NCBI GenBank assembly: GCA_038093975.1
Contig: JBBPTG010000040.1
Span: 62,001 to 126,000 of the forward strand
DNA from: Chalciporus piperatus
Lineage: Eukaryota > Basidiomycota > Agaricomycetes > Boletales > Boletaceae
DNA length: 64,000 bases
Direction of reading: 5' to 3'
The position numbers and the translations under genes were made by a program. Below are positions 33,331 to 44,289 of this stretch, one piece after another. Under the pieces are notes generated by a model that was given only the letters and a program-made list of their open reading frames with translations, did not search any database and was not told the DNA's origin. How positions within the stretch are numbered: position 1 is the stretch's first letter; the number at the start of each line of letters is the position of its first letter.

Positions 33331-34249
33331 ACCGTATGGAATCCCTGTGCGTGGGCAATATAGATTGTTCCGCAGTGCTAGAATTCCCAGAGGCATGACT
33401 CGGAAATGAAACGCCCATATGCATCAATGTTGAGTGAGTATTTGAGATGAGCTCTCCAAACGGTCGGAACACCGCAATCCAGCACGGGAACACAAATCCG
33501 CATGCCTCTTCCCCCGGGCCCCACGCAGTGATCCAGTCTCGCCGTGACGACCTTGCGAACAAAGTTGGTTAGCGCGAGGGCTTTCCTATTTTGGCGTTCC
33601 AGTTCACCCTCGCTGGCGCGGCGGAAACTTGAAGGCCCCAGCTACTCAAATCCGAGCACTGTCGTAGTTCATAACACTCTCATCAGTCTGATCATATTGT
33701 GTCATTGCAGGCTACCAGCACTGGACAGCGTATTTCGTCAATGCCTCCCAAACATAAAATATGAATACAGAGGCAATGCTTACGAGCGTCGAGACATTGA
33801 GGGCAGAAACGCCAACTTTGCCAAGAGCTGGATTATGATTCGCTTGACCTAGAGGATATTTATGTACTTAAGTTCTTGAATACCGAGGACTGCTCGAGCC
33901 TGTCCAAACACCCCACATTGACGTGGTCGATGACCAATCTAGGTGGGCACGACACGCAGGGGGCGAGTCTTTCAGGTTGTGGTGCACGTACATATTTATG
34001 TACGTGCCCGACACACTCACAGTCAGTATCACTCCATTACAGGGTCCTATTGATTATCCACGTCCTGACGCTGGTTTGATCGGAGGAATTGTGAGGATGG
34101 TACTTAGCTTTTGGTGTTGATACCGTGGGAAGGGATGGGATGCAAAGTCGACAAACAGCAAGAATCTGGGGCATAGTTTCAGAGTCTCAGATTCCCCCCG
34201 CGGAATGCAATGTGACAGAACAAGATGATCGGCAAGGGATCAGCATACA
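33331..34249. other. Spacer sequence without a supported gene
   Basis: About 900 bases at the left edge of the central spacer. Short open frames exist on plus (33544-33852, 33876-34079) but none shows a motif or a sensible gene structure. Nothing else recognisable. Confidence 0.4.
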
Positions 34250-35399
34250 TTACTCGGGACTTTGATCATCTACACCATTTACTTCATCCGCATCATCTAC
34301 ATCATCCGTATCATCTACTCCCCAAAGGAGCTTGTAGTCGACGTCATACCACCCACCCCAATTGTATGAAGGGGATTCCTCCCCAGACCAATACGAAAAA
34401 ACCTTTTTCACCGACGGAAGATGTTTAGAGATGAATCGCACCACACATCCCGAATCATCAATCGAAGAGTCCAGAAAGCTTAGCGTTGTGAGAGTAGTGT
34501 TGCAGATTTTGGCATCCGCATCCCGTGGAACATGCCTAGCATCGACAGACAGAGTAAGCTCTTGAAGCTGCTGGCAAGATCCAACCAAAGACAGAACTCC
34601 ACGGGGAGTTGGCCGCTTAACCGATGGCCATGATGCCGCCCAACAATTTAGCTCCAAGACCTAGAAAGACCGAAGACAACACAAATTGGCTAACTGGGTA
34701 TCGTCGATGGAAATAGTACCCATATCGATCACGAGTTTCTCCAGGCGACGGAAGGATGTGAGAAGAGAGGGGAGGTCAGAAGATAGATAGCCAGGTGTGA
34801 GCCGACTGATCTGAGGCTGTGTGAGTTGGATTGTCCGCAGGGAATCGGCGTGTCCAGAAGAGGGGCCCCGTCGTCGATGGAAATGTCGATGCAGTCGAAC
34901 GCCTGGTGCGAAGGTCGTAGTAAATTGGTGACAAATTTGAGATCCCAGACCCGCAGGGAAACATGTTTAGCAAGGTGAAATGGAATGTCAGTGGGTCCCA
35001 ACGAAGTTTCGAGCGGTCTCGATTGATTGTGGTGAACCGCTGCGGAGAACCTTTTGGGCAGGGAAGAGAGGGAAAGATTTTCGAAGGTGATGTGAACAAT
35101 CAAGGCTTGCAGAGAGGCGTACTGGCAAAAACGACTTCCAGAAAGGTAACTTGGGGAGTGCTAGTGAGCAGGCAAGCGAGTGTGGCCATGGGTAGTTTGA
35201 GCGAACCGAGTTCGCGCCACAATCGGTCGAGCGAAGGTTCTGAGAAATCGCGACAAGTCTGAGCCAAAGCCAGACTTTGCCAGTAGCGCTGCTCGTCCAT
35301 CTTTATCCACCGGGCATTGGACATAATAAGAAATTCGCGCACGGGAGTCTTGTATTCTGAGAGACGGTCTAATATGTTGTGGAATAGATCTAAGCATAT
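34250..35399 (-). pseudogene. Decayed F-box/LRR gene in the spacer
   Basis: The minus strand reads an F-box-like N-terminus (YWQSLALAQTCRDFSEPSLD, RLWREL, TFLEVVFASTPL). Only after a one-base shift does it continue with ALIVHITFENLSLSSLPKRF. A further shift is needed to follow DSLRTIQLTQPQISRLTPGY and LTSFRRLEKLV. The last piece (VLELNCWAASWPSVKRP, LSLVGSCQQLQELTLSVDA) is reached after an in-frame stop or a possible intron, and ends in an acidic Asp/Val tail. It is not a copy of families A or B. At least two frame breaks have no convincing intron, so I call it a pseudogene; a badly split real gene remains possible. Confidence 0.55.
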
Positions 35400-35503
35400 A
35401 TCTCGTTTTCCCACGCTTCTCTCCGCCAAACGATCTCTGCCGTGTTATTGCAAGGCTCGGTCTCCGAGCCCAGTAGCACTCAAGTAGCAGTCCAACCTAC
35501 ACC

Positions 35504-36552
35504 ATGTTTCGCAGGCAAGCAGTCAGTACAAGCTTGGTTTTCATTCTGGGTCACTATTTCCTACTTATGACCATCCCCAGCTTCGTGCTTCTCGAACCGC
35601 GTACCTCGCCTCGGCTGGTGCGGCAGGAGCCGTCGTTGTAGAGACGAACAATAGCGAAGAGTCCACTCAACCATCAGCGGTGACGGTCGAATCACCAGCT
35701 CAACCTTCCGAGGCCCATTCGAGTTCAATTGTGGTTGAACCCGAACCACCAAAGAAAATCATGCTAGAGCTCCCGGAAAAGGTGCAGTTCGCTCAGAAGG
35801 TTTTGCTTTTTTCATATATCTGATGCCCAAACGAACGTCCCTTGACATAGCTCTCTATATACCCTAAACCCACATCAATGCTCGTGCTCCTCGACACGCC
35901 TTCACCCCTCGAACTACAGATCGGACAAGTCAGGAGGGAATTGTGTGGATATTACTCTGGTGCACGAACGCACGTACAAGGCGTCGTAGACCGATGGATT
36001 CACATCGAAGAAGCAGTCGAATGTGCGTCCTTTTTCTTTTCGCAGACTCTCGTTGTGTCCCACTGACATTTCGAATTTACTAACGCGATGCTTGTTTTCT
36101 TTCCAGCTCGCTTGAAATCCTTCCGTGATCCTACCGAGCCTCTTAACCCTGGTCTCCTCTACACCGGTATTTCGGCACTGACGGCCTCGGTCGTCGTCCG
36201 TTCTCGCTCGCTTCCCGTGCGCTTCATTCTCCCACCTCTTTCGTTCCTCGGCGCTTTCGCGTATTTCCTTCCGAGCACGGCCGGCCGTGTTGGTGAATGG
36301 GTCGAAGACCTCGAGGGTAAACACGCCCCACGCGTTGGAGAAATTAGGAGAACGAGCATCGCACATACGAATATGGCGTGGGGTATGCTTGGGGAGAAGG
36401 TTAGAGAGGGTAAAGAAGGATTGGGCAAGGGTGCCATGGTGGTGGTGGACGGGATTGAGAGCAGTACGGGGTTGAGATTGGGCGAGGCTATGGGTTGGAC
36501 TAAGGCTACGGGGGACAAAAACTCGGGGTCGAACGAAGACAGGAAGCTATAG
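35504..36552 (+). CDS. MICOS subunit of the Apo-O family (MIC26/MIC27-like)
   Basis: Part of the complex that holds mitochondrial cristae junctions. The ATG at 35504 gives MFRRQA and, after an intron, LRASRTAYLASAGAAGAVVV, a plausible mitochondrial presequence. An acidic linker follows, then LPEKVQFAQKLSIYPKP and LVLLDTPSPLELQIGQVRRE. The Apo-O core is next: YYSGARTHVQGVVDRWIHIE, EPLNPGLLYTGISALTASVV, and a hydrophobic segment with LPPLSFLGAFAYFLPST. The stop is at 36550-36552. Four exons, about 280 residues. Single copy, between the arms of the inverted duplication. Family firm; MIC26 versus MIC27 not resolved. Confidence 0.82.
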
Positions 36553-36911
36553 TCTAGATGTCTGTTTATTTGCCCTGTTTCGGTATATATATGACGGTTG
36601 GTACCGCGTCCACCGTCATTCAGTCATCTTAGAGTGTAGGAGGATCCGGGTGTGGACGCTGGGTCGGCCCTCATGAGTCGGTTTGAGCAACACTAGCTCT
36701 AGAACTATTGGTGCAGTGGAAAGATGGATGGTATTAGTATGAATAGGTCGTGGGGATGGTAGAGATGCGGGTGCATGCAAGTACATTCTTCTATTATGAT
36801 AATGGAACCCAAGGGAGAGGACGCCGAAGAGCTGCAACATTGACGCGTGAATAAGACCAGCGGCCGTCACAAAAAGATAGACAATTCACCTTGCAAACGC
36901 TCGTCGCCAGC
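36553..36911. other. Intergenic, convergent 3' ends
   Basis: Between the stops of the MICOS gene and the bL31m gene. A minus-strand frame at 36616-36870 is open but has no motif. Probably 3' UTRs and a terminator region. Confidence 0.4.
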
Positions 36912-37391
36912 TTACTTCTTTTTGCCTCCTCCCCCCTTGCTTTTCACAACTCTCTCCTTCGCCATCGCAGGTTCCTTTTCACCCTCCACACCTTGTTGCA
37001 ACTCAAGCCACTGATCCGCCGCAATATCTTCACCAAACCGCTTCTTAAACCTCGTCATACGACCCGTTCCCTCTTCCTCATCCTCCGCATAATTATCCGA
37101 GGACGCTCCACTCACTCGTTCCGTCGCGTTCCAGAGGGGGTGGTTGGTCGTATCACGCGTGAGGATGATCTTGGACCGTGGAGAGGTCGTCCAGTGCGTG
37201 AACGTAGACCCGTCTGCGCGTGTGACGTGTTGGAGGAAATGGGGTACAACGGGTGCGGGGAGGGTGCGGGGGTGTTTCTTCTTGATGTGGGACCGACCGT
37301 AGGGAGATGTGGAGTGCCGGCGGGAGAATGTGAGTATGGGGAGGGATTCTGGTGTCGAGAAGAGGAAGCGCTTCGATAGACTGAGCGCCAT
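36912..37391 (-). CDS. MRPL36: Mitochondrial large-subunit ribosomal protein bL31m
   Basis: The ATG at 37389-37391 opens MALSLSKRFLFSTPESLPIL, an amphipathic presequence. The bL31m core follows: HIKKKHPRTLPAPVVPHFLQ, HVTRADGSTFTHWTTSPRSK and RDTTNHPLWNAT. Then come GRMTRFKKRFGEDIA and a Lys/Gly-rich tail. No intron; about 159 residues. The long N- and C-terminal extensions are normal for fungal bL31m. Single copy within the spacer of the inverted duplication. Confidence 0.82.
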   Translation of the reverse strand: MALSLSKRFLFSTPESLPILTFSRRHSTSPYGRSHIKKKHPRTLPAPVVPHFLQHVTRADGSTFTHWTTSPRSKIILTRDTTNHPLWNATERVSGASSDNYAEDEEEGTGRMTRFKKRFGEDIAADQWLELQQGVEGEKEPAMAKERVVKSKGGGGKKK

Positions 37392-38160
37392 GGTGCAACG
37401 AGAGCTTGGACAAGGTCGAAAGAATTTCAAGAAGGTGGAGGTCACGTGAGGAGGTGTTATTTGGTTCTAAGGCTTTTGCCAAACAAACGCCCAACGGCAT
37501 TACGAGTCCGAAGGCTGGCACACGACGAAAACTTGAAGCGCATCGACCATGCCTAGATGGATTGATCGACCGTATCCGTGAGCTGTGACCGCCAAATGTA
37601 TAATTTCATCAACTTTTATTCAAAGATATCGTCTCCCCTGCTTCTTCTGACTGACTGGGATTGGCGGGCTATTAGATCCACTTGACACAATCACTTTGAT
37701 GAATACAGCGTGCAGCACTCTCGAATCTGGTGGTATGTGTTGGGTGTGCTGCGGTGGTTCAAGTTGTTTTTGGTGATCGACTGTATGATTTATCCAAACT
37801 CCAAAAGCAGGCGCTGACATTTACTACTATCGGTACGGGCGACTCGACAACGTCGGTGAAAACTACCAGGGCCTTCAATAAACGCAAACGAGAAAACGTC
37901 AGTCGATGTCCGAGTCCAGACGACTCGGAGGAGGACCGGTGTTCGTCTGAGCCCATTTGGTAACCAAACTTCCCGTTCGGTCTAACATGCCTATGATCAG
38001 TGAAGGTAAACGCTAGATTTGGGTTGGATTCAACGCACCCCCAAAGAGTTCTCGGGTAACACTTCCAACACATTGTTTCCCTTTCCCTCATTTTCAGAAT
38101 ACACACCCTGCTCGTCATCCATCGACCAATTCTCATCCTCGATGTCCGAATCTGGAGTGG
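37392..38160. other. Right edge of the central spacer, possible gene tail
   Basis: No complete gene. On minus, a frame ending at the stop 38030-38032 reads an acidic tail (SDIEDENWSMDDEQGVYSEN, then GNNVLEVLPENSLGVR). It looks like the end of an F-box-type protein, cut off where the right arm begins. Confidence 0.4.
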
Positions 38161-38331
38161 ATCATGTTCTTCAAACGAGACCGAACCTATTGCCGGTGTT
38201 CTAGGCCCACAATCGCGACTTATCCGGATATCAACGTTGATACGCTTGCCCTCAGATGGGTAACTCTTCTGAGACGCCGTTGATCCTCCCACCTCATTTG
38301 ACGCACCTCGAAGAATCTCATTCCACAGGGA

Positions 38332-38337
38332 TATAAA
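38332..38337 (+). promoter_or_regulatory. TATA box of SSP2
   Basis: tataaa within gggatataaag, about 91-96 bases before the ATG at 38428. Matches SSP1 and SSP3 in sequence and spacing. Confidence 0.7.
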
Positions 38338-38427
38338 GACCTGGTATGGGTAAAGAACCATCACCGAACAAACCCCCTCTCCTCTCTCTAACCGCCTCGC
38401 GTCTGCCAACAGACTCCCTAGATAACC

Positions 38428-38963
38428 ATGCCCTTGATAAAGGCTGCACTTTCTCTCACTGCCTTGGTTGGCTCTGCATTGGCTCAGGGTAGCTCGATCA
38501 ACTTCCCCGCTGCGAACAGCACTTTGACCCCCGGTACCAACGTCACTGTGGAAATCGGCGTGCAGGCAAGTTTTTTTTTGCGTGACTCGTCATACACCGA
38601 CGCCCACTGAACATTTGCAGAGCTCCAGTACCAGCCTCGACAACCTTGTCTTGGTGATCGGTTTGCAGAGCTGCTACGAGGGCACGTGCCTCCCCGCCTC
38701 TGAGGCGTTGGGAACTATTCTCTATGACGGGCCGTTCACCCCATACACCTACACCTACACGTACTACAACTGGTACCAGGACTTCAACATTACCATCCCA
38801 GCAAACTTCCCAACGGGTGCCGCTTATTTGACCGTCCTCAACTTGTTCTCGGGTGGGGTGCGTATTCGGGATCTGTTGACCTGGGATTGGGAGCTCATGA
38901 ATGGTCTAGGAATCTAACGTGCCAAGCACTGAATATCTGAACCAAACAGTTACCGTCGTTTGA
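38428..38963 (+). CDS. Small secreted protein 2 (SSP2)
   Basis: Paralogue of SSP1 at the mirror position. Signal peptide MPLIKAALSLTALVGSALAQ, then SSINFPAANSTLTPGTNVTV. Splicing out an intron that starts with gcaagt and ends at ttgcag gives SSSTSLDNLVLVIGLQSCY. In this copy the unspliced frame hits a stop after the poly-T run, so the intron is required. The middle exon ends NLFSGG, and the last exon reads ESNVPSTEYLNQTVTVV. About 142 residues. Open and apparently functional. The mature N-terminus lacks three residues present in SSP1 (LQL). Function unknown. Confidence 0.78.
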
Positions 38964-39187
38964 GGGTGATTGATAGAGCGTGGCTTGACAGATTGGTTTC
39001 GATCCGTGTTGTAATTATTTAGTGTTAGGAATCGATTGTATAATGCATATCATGGATCCCTCATGGTTTCAATAGATTATTAGGATAGTTCTGACTACAA
39101 ATTCTTAACGACTGTCAGATGAACAATGAAGAAGGGGAATGTAGGCTCATATTTGCAGTTCAACTTGTAGCATACTCCGAAAGTTTC

Positions 39188-41071
39188 TCAGTCATTTTCA
39201 TTTTCCGACGAATCATCTTCCCCTCCCTCGTCTTCCGACGAATCGTTTCCCTCTCCCTGATCTTCCGACAAATCTTCTGCACTCTCTGACAAATCGCCAC
39301 CCTCTCCCTCATCTTCAGAATCCACATCCCCTTCGTCACGCCCCAACCAACCCCCATTAGGCAACTGTTCTGTTTCAATCCCGTCCCAAACTACCTCGGG
39401 AACCAGACTCTTTAACTTGGTCACGTCGTCCTTGAACAGATTGCAACATTTGCTGAGAGTAAGCTGGTTGAGAGCATACCCCTTTTCTTTGCGAATCGCG
39501 AGGGCTTTGTACAGGTTCGAGGCACTACCACCGTGCTGGTCGGGCTTCTGGTGTCGATGGTCAAATGTAGCAGAATCAATCACCAGCTCCTCCAAACCAG
39601 GCGCGAATGTCCGAGGTAGAGGTTTCGCGAAGGAGGTGTCTTCTTCTCTACGCTGATGAGGGGAGAGAGAGAGAAACGAGAAGAGGCATCCTAGATTCTT
39701 GGTTTGTCCGATCAATTTGAGATGACGCAGCTCCGGAAGGAAACAAAGGGCGTCTTCCACGAGTGTTGAACAATCGTCCCGGTATCCCCAGACAGAAACA
39801 GAGACACTTTGGAGACCCGCCAAAAACCCGCCATCAGCTGCATCCTGTATGAGTCGTATGGGGTCCGGCTGGTTGAAATCATCGATGAGGGTAATCTGAA
39901 GTGGGATGTCGCAGCCCCAATCCAGCGGCGGCTCCGGGAACCAGTCAGTGGGTTCAGATCGACTGAAGATGAGTTTCGTCATCGAGTCCATGCCAGAATC
40001 AATCATCAAGGCACGGACACGAGAGGGTGTCTTAGCGCCAGATGTGAAGAATTTTTTTACGAGGAGCGAGCGGAATGACGTCCAATCCTCTTCGGCACTT
40101 GGTCGATAAGCCTGTATCCTGACCTCGGTTTGGGATGAGATATCGAGACAGGAAAGAACGTTGATGATATCAACCAAATCTTCTTCAATGACGAGCCGTA
40201 AGAGATGAGGTAGCTGTAATTGATCGACAGTATGGGCGTCCAGCTTGCTGATTTGCCAAGAGCCTGAGAAGACATCATGGAGTTCTAGATGCACCAGGCT
40301 CTGCAGCGAACATAGGAGAGTTGTGAACTCGGATATTCTTAGATCAACGGCATCATGTAGAATGAGGGTTGTCAGGCTGCCGAGCGCTGAAGTAATCCGT
40401 GGTACCGGACACCTAGATACCTCTAATCGACGGAGAGCCGGAACAACACCGTTGAAAAATGGCCACATAGTATGCGGGGTATATGTAGCCGGGAGCACAG
40501 AAACGGCCAGGGATTGCAAGCGAGGAGCTGGCGACGTAAACATGGAGAAAACTCTCTCGGAGTCACCGGATTCGATCCTAAGATCAAGTTCCTGGATACG
40601 TCCTGTGTGGTTCAATACTTGCTTCAGGAGAGGCAGCAGCTGCCATGAGTCGCCTATTGTCCATCTGAAGCGAATTTTCAGTGACGCCTGTTTTGACCTC
40701 GAGAGAAGCACGTTTGTCCAGTCCTCCGATGTTGTGGAGACATAGGTCCAAAGAGTTGGGCAGTTCAGAGCGACATCTCTCCAATGACGGCAAACGTACG
40801 AAACGTTGACCCATTCAGGGACCACACCCATTCGCTTTGTCATGGATTCGTGATGTATTTGCGCGCATTGTATGAATATGGTTGAGAGAATGTCCGAAGG
40901 GAGTCGAGAGCTGAGCGAGAGCTCATTTCTTTGTCGGCGCAGGACATGTAATTGAGCCTGGAGGTTGGTGATAGTCTGATGCAACTTTGCGATCTGATGG
41001 TCGATGAGTGTCTGTGCCTCCAATGCACTGGGACTGCCGGGTAATACCGCTCCTGCTAAAGGCGTCGACAT
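39188..41071 (-). CDS. F-box/LRR-like protein B2
   Basis: Mirror copy of B1. The ATG at 41069-41071 gives the same MSTPLAGAVLPGSPSALEAQ start, the same coiled region and F-box (SRLPSDILSTIFIQCAQIHH, WVNVSYVCRHWRDV), and the same acidic C-terminus. About 627 residues. Differences from B1 are scattered substitutions (for example AVAVLP to AVSVLP, FKFIGSSN to LKLIGQTKN with one extra residue) without any break, so both copies are probably under selection or recently duplicated. Confidence 0.82.
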   Translation of the reverse strand: MSTPLAGAVLPGSPSALEAQTLIDHQIAKLHQTITNLQAQLHVLRRQRNELSLSSRLPSDILSTIFIQCAQIHHESMTKRMGVVPEWVNVSYVCRHWRDVALNCPTLWTYVSTTSEDWTNVLLSRSKQASLKIRFRWTIGDSWQLLPLLKQVLNHTGRIQELDLRIESGDSERVFSMFTSPAPRLQSLAVSVLPATYTPHTMWPFFNGVVPALRRLEVSRCPVPRITSALGSLTTLILHDAVDLRISEFTTLLCSLQSLVHLELHDVFSGSWQISKLDAHTVDQLQLPHLLRLVIEEDLVDIINVLSCLDISSQTEVRIQAYRPSAEEDWTSFRSLLVKKFFTSGAKTPSRVRALMIDSGMDSMTKLIFSRSEPTDWFPEPPLDWGCDIPLQITLIDDFNQPDPIRLIQDAADGGFLAGLQSVSVSVWGYRDDCSTLVEDALCFLPELRHLKLIGQTKNLGCLFSFLSLSPHQRREEDTSFAKPLPRTFAPGLEELVIDSATFDHRHQKPDQHGGSASNLYKALAIRKEKGYALNQLTLSKCCNLFKDDVTKLKSLVPEVVWDGIETEQLPNGGWLGRDEGDVDSEDEGEGGDLSESAEDLSEDQGEGNDSSEDEGGEDDSSENEND

Positions 41072-41469
41072 GTAGCGAGGTGGGCAGTCGTGTGGTCGGA
41101 ACTGCGAAGCGCAAAGGTCACTTGACGTTCTCCAAAACTCGCAGAAGAAATTTACCGTTTCCAAGTTTGAACAGAGCGGACGAAGTGAAAGGGACTCTTC
41201 AGAGCTGGCAGGTACTATATACGCTGTACGAGTTGATTCAACTTGATTGAAGTCGCGGTCGGAGAGTGTCAGACTCACACTGCCACCACTCGCGCCGGAG
41301 TCCAGACTGTCCAGACTTGGTCCAGACGTCCAAGGTCCACCATCTGACTCTGAGACATCCTTTGCTCGTTTAAAAAGTATATCAGACGCTCAGGAAAATG
41401 ATATGCGTTGTCATTTCAAGCTGTTACGGTAAGTGGTATTTCTGAATGATCGACGTTGCCTTTGACCTC

Positions 41470-41915
41470 CGTTGGTTGTTCAGAACCATCTACGATGGGC
41501 CATAGAGCCTTTTCTCTCGAGTCGTCTGATTCCAAACCCCGGTGTCGAGGATCCTGTCCGTGAAGCTTGCTACGATGACCAAGGTAGCACGAGCATACGA
41601 CGTTGACATGGTATCACCAGTGGGACAGGAATGGATGCGAATCCTTAACGGAAGGAGGTGGGTCCGTTGGAGATTCTGTTCAGCATTCCGATGTCTCATT
41701 GCTCTCGTATCGACCCTCACTCTGCCTGCGGTGATTTCTACTCCTAAAGTGTTGGTCCTGTTCAGGGTGGTTTCGACCTGATCGTTAATTCGTCTTGTAC
41801 CCTCGGTCATCGATCTTCAGCTTCGACGAATTGAGTGGAAAGGTCAACTGAATAGACAACGGTCGATGTAATCCATTGACACATGCCCCGTTGATTTTAT
41901 TCTATCAGTACACTC
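41470..41915. other. Conserved intergenic block, copy 2
   Basis: Reverse copy of the block at 29540-29985, between B2 and A2. The 106-codon frame (41490-41810, minus) and the opposite 79-codon frame (41542-41781, plus) are both kept with few changes. Confidence 0.6.
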
Positions 41916-41999
41916 CTACATGTCACTTCGTCAGTGTCTGCACCCTTTCCCTAATCCTCACCCTTCTCGTCGCTTTCAGAATCTCCGTTCAGCTCCGAG

Positions 42000-43646
42000 T
42001 CATCCACTGTCGGACGAGTCCTCACTCTCGCTCATGTACTCGTACGAGGACCCCTCGCTGGCAGTGTCACTCCGACTTCCCTTTTCTTCGATCCCATCCC
42101 AAGTGACCTCGGCAGCCACATCCTTCAACCTCGCCACATCATCTTTGAACACATTGCGGCATTCGCTAAGAGCAAGTCGAATGGGAGTAAACCCTTTCTC
42201 TTTGCGGACGGCGAGGGCGTTGTAAAGGTCCATGACATCACCAGGACACCAGTCAAGTTCCGGTTCTTCATCAGTGAATTCACACCGACGTATGACCAAC
42301 TCCTCCAAAGCGGACGTGAGCTTCTCCCCTGAGAATTGGCCAAGGGTAGTGTATTGATGTTGTTGATGAGGGGTATGGGAGAGAGATGAAAACAGGCACC
42401 CTGACCTGGTATTGGCGCTGATTATGTCGATATAGCGTAACTTGGGAAGGAGACCAAAAAGCGTTTCCAATTTTCATCCTCATCCGTAACAGAGGTGCTT
42501 TGGAGACCTGCTAAAATCCCACTGTTATCCGTGCCTTGTATAACATCTCGTATGAAGCCCCAATGGTCGCCCATTAATCGGTAGGATACCTTGATTTTCA
42601 GTGGGATATTGCAATCCCAATCCGGCGAATCCGAATACAGGTAGTGATGAGCGTTTTCGGACCCGCTGAAGACAATGTGCGTCATGGTGTCCTGAACTTT
42701 AACCGCTGTGGAACATGGTGGGCAATATCTGGATGTGAAAAGCCTTTGCAGAAGGAACGTGCGGAATGTCATCCAATCTTGGGGGACCACACGGTGGGCG
42801 TCAATCCTGACCTCGGTCTGGGACGGAATATCGAGACAGGTGAGAAACCTGATCACTTCCGACAATGGTTCGCCGATTGACAGTCGCAAGAGATGAGGTA
42901 ATTGTGTATTCTGCGAGTCACAAGTGGGTTGTGTAGCAAGCTCGTCGCGAGATGGGGCAAGGGCACGTCGAGGCCTAAATGGACAAGTTTTGGCATGGAA
43001 GATAGTAGGACGTGAAGCTGGGAAGGCGTCGGTTTGTTTGGAAGATCCAAATAGGACAGTATGAGAGTCGTCAGGGTGCCGATTGCCGGAGCTCGTGGTT
43101 CAAAATATCGATCCAGCTCCAATCGACGGAGAGCCGGAGTAACACCACCGAAAAGTTAAATGGCATAGTACTCGTGGGGTTGGTGGCTCGAAAGTAAATG
43201 GATCTCCAATGATTGCAGAATGGATACGTTCAGTATGGACCAGCAGATCCTTCAGAACATCGAGCGCGTTGGAATCCAAGACTATCCATTCGAAGTAAAT
43301 TTTCAATGGTGCTGTTTTCGACCTCGAGAGCATCTTTTGGATCCAGCGCTGTGATGCTGGAGAGGTGTATGACCAGAGCGTCGGGCAGTTCAACGCGACG
43401 CCCCTCCAATAACGACAAACGTGTGAAGCGTTGACCCACACTGGAGCCCCGTCCATTTTCTCTTCCACCCCATCTGACAGTGACTCGGTCCAGAGTCTCT
43501 GTCATCGACTCCGCTTCATCTGTGGTGCAACATATTTGAGCTTGATGTTCGCAGATAGCCTGATCCAAGTCCGCAAGTTCTTGGTCGATGCGCGCCTGCG
43601 CATCCAATGCGTCCCGATGGCCAGGTAGTATTTCCCTGACTGTCAT
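42000..43646 (-). pseudogene. F-box A2, broken and without its F-box
   Basis: Mirror copy of A1. It begins MTVREILPGHRDALDAQARI at 43644-43646, but after EHQAQIC jumps straight to CTTDEAESM. The coiled region and the F-box motif (LLPPEVLEVIF in A1) are missing. The remainder is spread over at least four frames (for example WVNASHVCRYWRGVALNCPT, LDRYFEPRAPAIGTLTTLIL, ETLFGLLPKLRYIDIISANT), so several indels have occurred. The acidic tail is cut short (ESEDSSDSG). The copy cannot make an F-box protein. Confidence 0.82.
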
Positions 43647-44289
43647 CACTGCAGGTATTCCATGAGGTGGGCGCGCTGAGCCCCGTGTGTTTGGAACTGC
43701 AAAATGCAAAGATCGCTTCACGATCTCCAAATCTCGGAGAACACAGGAAATCTTACCGTTTCCAGGTTCGAATCGAGTAGACAGGGCGGAATGAACCGTC
43801 AACGCGTCAACTTCAGAGAAGGCTAGGTGCGGACGTTGCAGGCCCACTTGAAGAGCGGTCCTTCCTCTCGCTTGTACATACAGTACTTATGGCTATCAGA
43901 AACGAGGCCCTCTGAGTCTTTTCCAACTCTCTGAATTCGCGCCGCCTCAAGTGATCTTTTCAGAGGACCGCTCCCCGAGTACCATCTCCCGTGTTCTTTC
44001 GCGTCTGATTCCCCTACTTTTCCGCCTCCCCACCCGAGTGGGCCGTTTCCAATTGGAATAAGTTATCAGTCTCTCGTTAATGCTGAATGTCTTTGACAGT
44101 GGGTTTGCCTATTTGAATGTTCAACCAACTCAACGCGTGAACCAATCAGTGGCCATCAAAGGACCTGTGTCCACCGTGCCATGGGAGGCATACAACTCCT
44201 CGAGAATTGGGTTTACGATACATCAAGAAGATCCATTCAGTGCAATATTGGGATTAATAATGAACGTCAAAGTCAACCTGCGGTAGCAC

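Larger units (their letters stand above)
38160..43830. repeat. Right arm of the large inverted duplication
   Basis: Carries SSP2, F-box B2, the conserved block and F-box A2 in the reverse order and orientation of the left arm. B1 and B2 proteins differ at roughly 25 of 626 positions by my count. Small indels and the lost part of A2 make this arm slightly shorter. Confidence 0.85.
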
